Below are positions 1 through 5,378 of a stretch of DNA of 6,130 nucleotides, one piece after another. A program made the position numbers and the translations under genes. The notes under the pieces were generated by a model. That model ran no database searches. It was given only the letters and a program-made list of their open reading frames with translations, and was not told the origin of the DNA. The stretch is from an uncultured Chthoniobacterales bacterium (lineage in GTDB: Bacteria; Verrucomicrobiota; Verrucomicrobiia; Chthoniobacterales; UBA10450): contig CATPAT010000185.1 in assembly GCA_955652155.1 (NCBI GenBank), positions 1 to 6,130 on the forward strand, read 5' to 3'. The first letter of the stretch is position 1; each line of letters opens with the position of its first letter.

Positions 1-555
1 ATCGACGCGCACTTCGTCGCCCGATTTCAAGGTCGACGATGCAAGATCGGCCGAGCGTTGCAGCACGAGCGATTGTGTTCCGTGCTCGGAACCGACGCGC
101 AATCGGTCTTTGCCGATCACTTCGGTGATTTTCGTGACCGGCCCGGCCGTTTCGAAGCCGAGATCGCCGACGATGACGAACGCTTCGTTAACCAAAACGC
201 GCGTTCCTTTTTTCAATTTCGCCAGCGGGATGCGAGGATCGACATTGCAATAGTAATCAGCGCCGCCAACGACGATATGGGCGGTGTCTTTAGATGTTGC
301 GCCGAGAAAAGTGCCGATGCGGTTCGCCGGTGAAGTGACCTTTTTGATCACCTCTTCGAGTTTCTCGATCATCTGCCGTGCTTCGCCGATCATCTGCGAT
401 TGATCCGACACGTGCGGCCGCAGATCGAGCAGATCGCGCCGGACTGGATCGCCGGGCGGGAGCGAAGCGATCACGCGGTCGAGCCTATCGAGCAAGGGAA
501 GATTCGACGCGGGCTCGTCGAAGCTTTCGAACTCTCTGCTGCGCTCTTCGCTCAT
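1..555 (-). CDS. arc: Proteasome-associated AAA ATPase (ARC/Mpa family), N-terminal part
   Basis: This is the N-terminal 185 codons of a proteasomal unfoldase; the AAA+ motor lies beyond the left edge. The family forms cytoplasmic hexameric rings that unfold tagged proteins (Pup, or UBact in some Gram-negative phyla) and feed them to the 20S proteasome. Visible in order: a polar N-terminus; a short helical stretch at about residues 48-75 (SQMIGEARQMIEKLEEVI) fitting the substrate-tag coiled coil; Pro76 at the coil/OB hinge; a first OB domain at about 77-150 with the family-typical stretches TAHIVVGGADYYCNVDP and VLVNEAFVIVGDLGFETAGP; and the start of a second OB domain from about 151. The helix looks shorter than in actinobacterial Mpa. 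The ATG at 553-555 was chosen because the protein reads as family-like from there and a promoter lies 34 bases upstream; no clear Shine-Dalgarno is visible. ARC versus Mpa naming is conventional. The family call is confident; the tag partner is inference. Confidence 0.9.
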   Translation of the reverse strand, partial: MSEERSREFESFDEPASNLPLLDRLDRVIASLPPGDPVRRDLLDLRPHVSDQSQMIGEARQMIEKLEEVIKKVTSPANRIGTFLGATSKDTAHIVVGGADYYCNVDPRIPLAKLKKGTRVLVNEAFVIVGDLGFETAGPVTKITEVIGKDRLRVGSEHGTQSLVLQRSADLASSTLKSGDEVRVD

Positions 556-588
556 CGTAAAACCCAGTCCATGCCCGAATCGAGTGCG

Positions 589-617
589 ATTATAACTTTC
601 TCGTCCAATCTTCGCAA
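589..617 (-). promoter_or_regulatory. Sigma-70-like promoter of the ATPase gene
   Basis: Read on the minus strand, a TTGCGA -35 box (612-617) is followed after exactly 17 bases by a perfect TATAAT -10 box (589-594). Transcription would start near 582, giving a leader of roughly 27 bases before the ATG at 553-555. Box sequence and spacing are seen directly; activity is inferred. Confidence 0.65.
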
Positions 618-715
618 TGTTCGACGCCGCCCGACCACAAAATGTTCAACCAGCGCCTGGAGGCTACGGTTGCGAGAAAAATTGACGCGAGCGGCAGTTG
701 AACGGGTCACGTTGC

Positions 716-743
716 TTGCGGCTGGGGACAGCCGCGCTAAAGT
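716..743 (+). promoter_or_regulatory. Possible promoter of tRNA-Asp
   Basis: TTGCGG (716-721), a 16-base spacer and TAAAGT (738-743) end 13 bases before the tRNA. The match is moderate; TTGCTT at 712-717 is another possible -35. Most of the spacer is occupied by a perfect 7-bp inverted repeat, GCGGCTG / CAGCCGC with a GGGA loop (718-735), which could be a protein site or chance. Confidence 0.3.
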
Positions 744-756
744 CAGCGTCTCGCGA

Positions 757-830
757 GGAGCCTTAGCTCAATTGGTTAGAGCGCCGCCCTGTCACGGCGG
801 AGGTTGCGGGTTCGAGCCCCGTAGGCTCCG
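757..830 (+). tRNA. tRNA-Asp (anticodon GTC)
   Basis: A full cloverleaf can be folded by eye. The acceptor stem GGAGCCT (757-763) pairs with AGGCTCC (823-829). The D stem is GCTC/GAGC (766-769, 779-782). The anticodon stem CCGCC/GGCGG (784-788, 796-800) encloses loop CTGTCAC with anticodon GTC at 791-793. The variable loop is five bases (801-805). The T stem is GCGGG/CCCGT (806-810, 818-822, with one G-T pair) around loop TTCGAGC. The discriminator base is G830, as usual for tRNA-Asp. The 3' CCA is not encoded. It decodes GAC and GAT. It stands alone; the neighbouring ATPase gene is divergent and the DNA downstream is gene debris. Confidence 0.97.
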
Positions 831-860
831 AGGAAATCTTCCTCTTCCGGTTGCTCTTAG

Positions 861-904
861 TCTCCGCACAAGACAAGTCTTATTCTCGGAGAACTTTTCT
901 TTGG
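861..904 (+). terminator. Possible terminator after tRNA-Asp
   Basis: An outer stem TCTCCG (861-866) / CGGAGA (887-892) encloses an inner stem AAGA (870-873) / TCTT (878-881), followed by a T-rich run, acttttcttt. A smaller hairpin GAGGAA / TTCCTC with a 3-base loop (830-844) sits directly at the tRNA 3' end. The dyads are real; the internal mismatches and the imperfect T run make termination only a plausible reading. Confidence 0.35.
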
Positions 905-907
905 CCT

Positions 908-1135
908 TCACGCCTCGGCACAACAGGGCAGGCTTTGCTCGACAAGTTCAATCAGCTCCGAGCTGCTTGTCGGCTTCAACAAAATCCGGTGTCCGTAAAC
1001 GCGGCGGCCATCCTTTGCCTCTTCAGCTGTGATCAGCGAAGTGAGGAAAACGATCGGCACGCCATGCAGCGCCCAATCCGCTTCGAGTTGCACCGCGACT
1101 TCGATACCGTCCGCCTGCGGCATGATAAGATGATC
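908..1135 (-). pseudogene. Response regulator receiver domain, C-terminal half only
   Basis: The reading frame ending at 908 shows the second half of a two-component receiver domain: IMPQADGIEVA (loop after the phospho-Asp and helix 3), VPIVFLTSL (strand 4 with the conserved Thr), HRILLKPTSSSELIELV (strand 5 with the conserved Lys-Pro, then helix 5) and a short tail. The first half, with the acidic pocket and the phosphorylated Asp, is missing. Upstream the frame stays open to 1441 but reads as non-family sequence, because it runs antisense to the cytochrome remnant on the plus strand. The position just before LIMPQ is His where Asp is expected, so homology breaks about there. The domain cannot work as a phosphoacceptor in this form, so it is called a fragment. 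The residual frame is free of stops, which suggests recent loss or an assembly join. Confidence 0.65.
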
Positions 1136-1140
1136 CCGGT

Positions 1141-1560
1141 CAGAATTGAAGGCTACGTGATGATTTTGATGCCGGTTCTTCTCGGCATGCTGTTGCTGAT
1201 TATTCCTGTCCTGAATCACAAGGGAGAACGCGCCGCGTCTCGGCGCCCATGGGCAATTGCAGTCGTTTGTTTGTCCGTGATTATGATTGGCTCGCTCTGG
1301 ATAGAAGGACAGCAATCGCCGACCGGGTGCGCTTCCGCCATCGACGAGCCTTCGATCAAGATGCAATCGGCGATCGCGGGCAGTTTTGTGGCAAGCGCAC
1401 CGATTCAGGCGCGCCCCGCCGATGACGCCCGCCTTGCGCAAGCGTGGGATTTTGTGATGCCACCTATGAGTTGGTGGCCGCTACCTCTTTGGAGATAAAG
1501 ATTGTGGCCTTGCCAACGCTAACCAGCAGGATTGGGAGCGGAATGGTCAGCTCTTCCCAA
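1141..1560 (+). pseudogene. Decayed C-terminal fragment of a cytochrome b / cytochrome c protein
   Basis: The plus frame from about 1153 encodes a hydrophobic membrane segment, MILMPVLLGMLLLIIPVLNH, then KGERAASRRPWA and a second membrane segment ending in GSLWIEG. The order of membrane helix, Arg-Arg-Pro and membrane helix resembles the C-terminal end of quinol-oxidising cytochrome b proteins. Some of these carry a fused cytochrome c domain. A degraded haem site may follow: TGT (1454-1456) lies two bases before TGCCAC (1459-1464), as if CxxCH had lost four bases, and downstream matches to a c-type domain are split between two frames. The main frame stops at 1496-1498. The N-terminal haem-b helices are absent and no start signal is seen. 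The tail overlaps the end of the aldo/keto reductase gene. The cytochrome b identification is moderate; the cytochrome c part is weaker inference. Confidence 0.5.
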
Positions 1561-2437
1561 GACGTTCCAGGTCCTGCATTGTCGAATCATCGAGCTCAAT
1601 CAGAGCCGCGGCCGTGTTTTCCTCCAAGTGCTTGACCTTCGAAGTTCCGGGAATCGGAAGCATCACCGGAGATTTCCTAAGCAACCACGCAAGCGCAATC
1701 TGCGCTGGTTGGGCGTTGAGGCGCTTCGCTGCGCGCGTCAGTGGACCCTCACGTTTCGCGAGTTCGCCGGTGGCGAGCGGAAACCAGGGGACGAAGCCGA
1801 GGTTTTCCCGGGTGCAATATTCCAACACGTCCTCAGAATTTCTATCGACCAGGTTGTACCGATTCTGGACCGAAACGATCGGCGTGATGCGCCGGACCGC
1901 TTCGATCTGCTTTACGCTGACTTCAGACAATCCGATATGGCGAATTTTGCCCTCGCGCTGAAGATCCACCAACGCGCCGATTTGATCTTCCATCGCTACT
2001 TTTGGGTCGATCCGATGCAATTGTAACAAATCGATCCGCGAAAGATGCAGCCGGTGAAGGCTGCCCTCGACCGCCGCCCGTAGATGCTTCGGGCGGCCGT
2101 CCTCGACCCATTTGTTAGGTCCGGGCCGTTGAAAGCCGGCTTTGGTCGCGATCAAGAGATCGGCAGGATAGGGATGCAGTGCCTCGGCGATCAGACACTC
2201 GCTAACTATGGGGCCGTAGGAGTCGGCGGTGTCGATGAGTTTGATTCCCAACTCGACCGCGCGTCGCAGGACTGCGATTGCCTCGGAATGATCGGGCGGT
2301 TCTCCCCAGACGCCATCGCCGGTGAGTTGCATTGCACCGAACCCGAGCCGGCGAACCGGAATATCGCTACCAATCAAAAATGTTCCGCTTGCTTCAGCGG
2401 GGCGAGAATGTGCTTTTGCTGTATCGGTCTGTTTCAT
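1547..2437 (-). CDS. Aldo/keto reductase
   Basis: This is an NAD(P)H-dependent oxidoreductase of the aldo/keto reductase TIM-barrel family, which reduces aldehydes and ketones in the cytoplasm; the substrate cannot be told. Counting from the upstream GTG at 2453-2455 (302 residues), the catalytic tetrad is Asp75 and Tyr80 (LIDTADSYG), Lys105 (IATKAG) and His147 (LLQLHRID). Other family signs are RRLGFGAMQLTG near the N-terminus, GLSEVSV, VSVQNRYNLVDR, and the cofactor-binding IPGTSKVKHLEEN near the C-terminus. I prefer the ATG at 2435-2437 (296 residues): AGGTGA lies 14 bases before it, slightly far, while the GTG has no ribosome site at all. Length is normal and all key residues are present, so it should be active. 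It lies 38 bases downstream of the small membrane-protein gene on the same strand, probably co-transcribed. Its 3' end abuts the cytochrome debris. Confidence 0.93.
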   Translation of the reverse strand: MKQTDTAKAHSRPAEASGTFLIGSDIPVRRLGFGAMQLTGDGVWGEPPDHSEAIAVLRRAVELGIKLIDTADSYGPIVSECLIAEALHPYPADLLIATKAGFQRPGPNKWVEDGRPKHLRAAVEGSLHRLHLSRIDLLQLHRIDPKVAMEDQIGALVDLQREGKIRHIGLSEVSVKQIEAVRRITPIVSVQNRYNLVDRNSEDVLEYCTRENLGFVPWFPLATGELAKREGPLTRAAKRLNAQPAQIALAWLLRKSPVMLPIPGTSKVKHLEENTAAALIELDDSTMQDLERLGKS

Positions 2438-2475
2438 AATTTTTTCGTTCGTCACCTACCGCACAGCTGAGAGGA

Positions 2476-2790
2476 CTATACGTCTGTCGTTAGGACGAAA
2501 CCAATCAGTGCGATCAGCCCCAGAACCACCAGCGCGAGGATCGGGTGATCGCTAAAAAATGCCGCTATTTGAAGTGATGATCCTTTAAGCTTCGTCGCGC
2601 TCGTATCCGTGCCCAGCGTCGACGCATTTTCGGTTGCAGGCAGCCCTACGTGAATGATTCTGACAACTCGCACAACGCGCGGAGCAGGGATTTCAACGTC
2701 CCGTGTCAATTCGTTAGGCCGGGAATAGGTCATATTCATATTTCCAAAGCGTGCGACTCCATTGGCCCGTCGGCCCTGTGAGTTTTCCAT
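2476..2790 (-). CDS. Small tail-anchored membrane protein of unknown function
   Basis: A 104-residue protein that I do not recognise. The start is the ATG at 2788-2790, because AGGTGG lies five bases upstream; a GTG at 2797-2799 overlaps that site and is unlikely. Residues 1-80 are polar and contain a basic Val/Arg/Ile-rich stretch (APRVVRVVRIIHVG, about 37-49). One membrane helix follows at about 83-100 (PILALVVLGLIALIGFVL), with only TTDV after it, so the predicted topology is a C-terminal anchor with the bulk in the cytoplasm. No signal peptide, cysteine pair or enzymatic motif is visible. It precedes the aldo/keto reductase gene on the same strand and probably shares its transcript. The clear ribosome site, the membrane helix and the sensible spacing argue that it is real. 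Confidence 0.6.
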   Translation of the reverse strand: MENSQGRRANGVARFGNMNMTYSRPNELTRDVEIPAPRVVRVVRIIHVGLPATENASTLGTDTSATKLKGSSLQIAAFFSDHPILALVVLGLIALIGFVLTTDV

Positions 2791-2966
2791 TTCCACCACC
2801 TCACGCTATGAGCGCCGGTGACGTCGCCGCCATCGACCATATGGGGGATCTTCCAATAGCGCTTGCGAGGTGATCCGTACTCCCTCGTTCGAGAGAGGGT
2901 ATCCGCCCAGAATCGCGAGTTTTCTTGGCTCACAGTTGACCGCGTTTTTTAGAAAAGAGGATCACA
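2791..2966 (+). promoter_or_regulatory. Divergent intergenic region
   Basis: This 176-base gap must hold the promoters of the small membrane-protein gene (minus) and the DUF302 gene (plus). The plus-strand ribosome site AAAGAGG (2954-2960) is six bases before the ATG at 2967. A TTGACC lies at 2936-2941 but has no -10 box at a usable distance. An inverted repeat CCCTC / GAGGG (2882-2886, 2895-2899) with a nested CTCG-TT-CGAG could be an operator. No convincing promoter pair was found by eye. Confidence 0.35.
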
Positions 2967-3467
2967 ATGAGAACTAAGTTCACCGTTCATCATAACGAAC
3001 ACGTCAGCAGCCGATCGTTCGAGGAGGTCGTTAGGGTCTTTGAGTCTGCCGTGGGATCCGTTGAAGACATTGGACTTGAAGCGCTCTCAGCGTCAACGAA
3101 AAGCGCCGAGGAGTTTGAGAGCCAAGTAAAATCACGGGAGAGCACGAGTAGTTTCATGCGCTTCTTCACCGCCGATCATGGCGTCTGGATGGCGCGCGTC
3201 GGATTGAACGCCAAGGCCAGAATGTACACGATCGGCAATCCGTTGATCGCTCGGACCATGCTCGAACACGACATTGCCGCGGGATTGAATGTTCCGGTGC
3301 GGTTGATGATCTATGAAGACCCAGCGAGCCGGACAACTCGATTGACCTACGATCTTCCTTCTTCTCTTATGAGTGGATTGAAGAATGAGAAGGTCACCGC
3401 GGCCGCGAAAAAACTAGACGCCAAACTGATTGCGCTGGGTGTTCACGCTACCGGTGTCCAAGCCTAA
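2967..3467 (+). CDS. DUF302 domain-containing protein
   Basis: A 166-residue protein whose second half reads as a DUF302 domain, a small alpha/beta fold of uncertain function found in many bacteria. The core is at about residues 84-130: ARMYTIGNPLIARTMLEHD, then AAGLNVPVRLMIYEDP, then a strand ending LTYDLPSSLM. This matches the family pattern of a GNP turn, a 'glxxPxRxxxYED' strand and a 'xxYxxP' strand. The N-terminal part (about 17-60) would be the domain's first helix, 'SFEEVVRVFESAVG'. No signal peptide or membrane helix is seen, so it is probably cytoplasmic. The start is supported by AAAGAGG six bases upstream. It lies 26 bases before the ketopantoate reductase gene on the same strand, so co-transcription is likely. 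Confidence 0.85.
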   Translation: MRTKFTVHHNEHVSSRSFEEVVRVFESAVGSVEDIGLEALSASTKSAEEFESQVKSRESTSSFMRFFTADHGVWMARVGLNAKARMYTIGNPLIARTMLEHDIAAGLNVPVRLMIYEDPASRTTRLTYDLPSSLMSGLKNEKVTAAAKKLDAKLIALGVHATGVQA

Positions 3468-3493
3468 CGCGTTACAAGACATTCGATATCGCT

Positions 3494-4417
3494 ATGCGGA
3501 TTCTTATCGTCGGCGCCGGTGCGGTGGGTGGTTACTTTGGTGGCCGGTTGGCCCAGGCCGGGCGCGACGTGACTTTTCTCGTTCGCCCATCGCGCGCGAA
3601 ACAGCTTAGCCGGGATGGCCTCCGAATCATCAGCCCACATGGTGACGCGGTCCTGACTCCAACGCTGGTAAGCGCCGATAAGATCGACACGCCTTACGAT
3701 CTTGTCTTCCTGAGTGTGAAAGCCTTCGCGCTCGAGGCGGCGATGAACGATTTCGCTGCGGCCATTGGGCCAGAGACGATGATTTTTCCGGCACTCAACG
3801 GCATTCGCCACATCGATCTCCTGACGAAACGGTTCGGAGAACCCGCAGTCATCGGCGGCGTCTCTTTCGTCGCGGCCGAGATCGACGGCCAGGGTCGCAT
3901 CGTCCAGCTCGCCGACTTTCAGCGTCTTGTTTACGGCGAGAGAAACGGCGAGATCACGCCCCGACTGAAAACGCTCGACGCGACGCTGCAGGGAGCCGGA
4001 TTCGATGCCCGCCTGTCGCCGGACATCATGCAAGCGATGTGGGAAAAATGGTTCCAGCTCGCCAGCTTGGGCGCCGTCACCTGCCTGATGCGCGGAACGA
4101 TCGGCGAGATCGTGGCTGCGCCCGGTGGGACCGAGCTGGCGATCGATGTGGTGAACGAGTCCGCCGCGGTTGCCACGGCCTGCGGCCACAAGCCGTCGGA
4201 AAAAGTGCTTTCAATACACACGGCCGCCATGACTGCGCCGGGATCTTCGTTGACGTCTTCGATGTATCGCGATTTGCAAAAGGGCGCGCCGGTCGAGGCC
4301 GATCATATCCTGGGCGACTTCATCGAACGTGGCAGCGCCCACGGAGTTACCACGCCGTTATTGAAAGCCGCTTTCATCAATCTCCGCGTTTATCAGGACA
4401 GACTCCCGAAGCGTTGA
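3494..4417 (+). CDS. panE: 2-dehydropantoate 2-reductase (ApbA/PanE family)
   Basis: This family reduces 2-dehydropantoate to pantoate with NADPH, a step in pantothenate and coenzyme A synthesis, in the cytoplasm. The 307-residue length is typical. The N-terminal Rossmann fold starts at residue 1 with MRILIVGAGAVGGYFGGRLA (GxGxxG at 7-12). SVKAF (74-78), FPALNG with Asn102, and GGVSF (121-125) follow. The C-terminal helical domain carries the likely catalytic Lys185 in MWEKWFQLAS, and a substrate-binding segment SSMYRDLQKGAPVEAD with Glu268 near the place of the E. coli glutamate. All expected key residues are present. The ATG at 3494 is set by the Rossmann motif; no Shine-Dalgarno is visible, so translation may depend on the upstream DUF302 gene. 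Paralogues with other 2-oxoacid substrates exist in this family, so the exact role is likely but not certain. Confidence 0.92.
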   Translation: MRILIVGAGAVGGYFGGRLAQAGRDVTFLVRPSRAKQLSRDGLRIISPHGDAVLTPTLVSADKIDTPYDLVFLSVKAFALEAAMNDFAAAIGPETMIFPALNGIRHIDLLTKRFGEPAVIGGVSFVAAEIDGQGRIVQLADFQRLVYGERNGEITPRLKTLDATLQGAGFDARLSPDIMQAMWEKWFQLASLGAVTCLMRGTIGEIVAAPGGTELAIDVVNESAAVATACGHKPSEKVLSIHTAAMTAPGSSLTSSMYRDLQKGAPVEADHILGDFIERGSAHGVTTPLLKAAFINLRVYQDRLPKR

Positions 4418-4440
4418 GGGAGCAGTTCATTTCCGAATGA
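4403..4440. terminator. Possible bidirectional terminator between convergent genes
   Basis: Two small dyads fill the gap between the convergent reductase and oxidoreductase genes: CTCCC / GGGAG with a 10-base loop spanning the stop codon (4403-4407, 4418-4422), and TCATT / AATGA with loop TCCG (4427-4431, 4436-4440). T runs are short on both strands, so this is tentative. Confidence 0.25.
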
Positions 4441-4447
4441 GCGTATT

Positions 4448-5350
4448 TCAGGCAACTGCGTGTGAGTCGATTAGCAAAGGTGCGGCCGCTGTCTCAGACG
4501 CGAGCGCTGTTCGCACCAGCGGAGCAACGCGTGTCCCGAGCAGCTCGATCGCGCGCAACATTTTCGCGTGCGACAGTGCCGCCACGCTCATCTGGAACGT
4601 GAGACGGGAAATGCCGCCTAACGACTCATTCACGTGCAGAATTTTTCCCGTGACAGTCTCCGGATCGCCGACGAGGAGCGCACCGGTCGGTCCGAGCTGG
4701 GCGTCGTAGTGTGCGCGAGTCATCGGTGGCCATCCGCGCTCCCTTCCAATCTCAGTGAAGCTCCGCGCATAACCGGGAAAGAAGTGGTCGGCCGCCTTCG
4801 CCGCACTCTCGGCCACGTAACCTAACGAATGGATTCCTACCTTAAGCTGATCTGCAGGATGGCCGGCACGGCGACCGGCTTCGCGATAACTTTCAATCAG
4901 TGGCCGAAAACGGTGTGGCTCGCCTCCGATGATCGCGACCATTAACGGCAACCCGAGAACGCCGGCGCGAATAAAAGAGCCGGGCGTGCCTCCGACACCG
5001 AGCCAAACCGGCAGCGGATTCTGGAGTGGGCGCGGGTAAACTCCCTGCCCGGTCAGTGCCGGGCGGTGTTGGCCCGACCACTGAACGTGCGTGTTCTCGC
5101 GAATCTTAAGAAGCAGATCGAGCTTCTCGGCAAAGAGCGAATCGTAGTCCTCGAGCTCCAACCCAAAAAGCGGAAACGCTTCGATGAACGAGCCGCGCCC
5201 GGCAACTAACAACGGTCCGTATTGCTGCAACGACTGCTCCCTCGGCGACACCCGCGCCGTCAGCGACGCCCGCTCCTTCCACGACACCTCCGCCTGCCGC
5301 AACGCCGGCTTCTTCTCCAGCTTCAGTGGCGAAGAAATAATTATGCCCAT
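4448..5350 (-). pseudogene. LLM-class flavin-dependent oxidoreductase, N-terminally truncated
   Basis: A luciferase-like monooxygenase family protein (TIM-barrel, flavin-dependent, cytoplasmic). Recognisable homology starts at about 5206-5209 with VAGRGSFIEAFPLFG, then continues through YDSLFAEKLDLLLKIRE, LPVWLGVGGTPGSFIRAG, GPTGALLVGDPETVTGKIL and HAKMLRAIELLGTRVAPLVR to the stop at 4448. Full-length relatives have roughly 100 more residues before AGRGSF, carrying the first barrel strands with GLD-type and GEHH-type motifs; none of these is present. The frame stays open upstream, with an ATG at 5348-5350 and another at 5458, but that stretch is antisense to a Pro/Ala-rich coding tail and to the start of the iron exporter gene, and neither start has a convincing ribosome site. 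About 250 family residues remain without stops. I read it as a gene broken at its 5' side; a shortened working protein is unlikely because the barrel would be incomplete. Confidence 0.7.
5224..5340 (+). pseudogene. 3' end of an unidentified protein with a Pro/Ala/Thr-rich tail
   Basis: On the plus strand one frame reads 38 codons, beginning AATTAPSATPAPSATPAPST and ending SPASVAKK, then TAA at 5338-5340. The low-complexity Pro/Ala/Thr composition with a repeated (T)PAPSAT unit and a basic end is typical of a disordered C-terminal tail; the antisense frame at the same place shows no family resemblance. Upstream of about 5224 the frame runs into the antisense of the flavin oxidoreductase, so the body of the protein is missing. 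It ends 38 bases before the iron exporter gene and may once have been its operon neighbour. The family cannot be named. Confidence 0.4.
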
Positions 5351-5378
5351 CGTTGGTTCAGCGCGATAGGAGAATGGC

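Noticed and set aside
400..1032. Long plus-strand open frame through the ATPase 5' region and tRNA
   Set aside because: It is antisense to the ATPase at its start and reads through the tRNA; its protein has no family resemblance.
757..1560. Integration site of a mobile element at tRNA-Asp
   Set aside because: Debris lies downstream of the tRNA, but I found no integrase gene and no second copy of the tRNA 3' end in the window.
2736..2933. Minus-strand 65-codon frame upstream of the small membrane protein
   Set aside because: It overlaps the better-supported 2476-2790 gene in another frame and has no recognisable motif or clear ribosome site.
2936..2941. TTGACC as the -35 box of the DUF302 gene
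   Set aside because: No -10 box lies at 16-18 bases; that position falls on the ribosome site.
3464..4189. Minus-strand open frame of 241 codons opposite panE
   Set aside because: It lies antisense to a gene with intact family motifs and encodes an Arg/His-rich, motif-free protein, typical of a GC-rich shadow.
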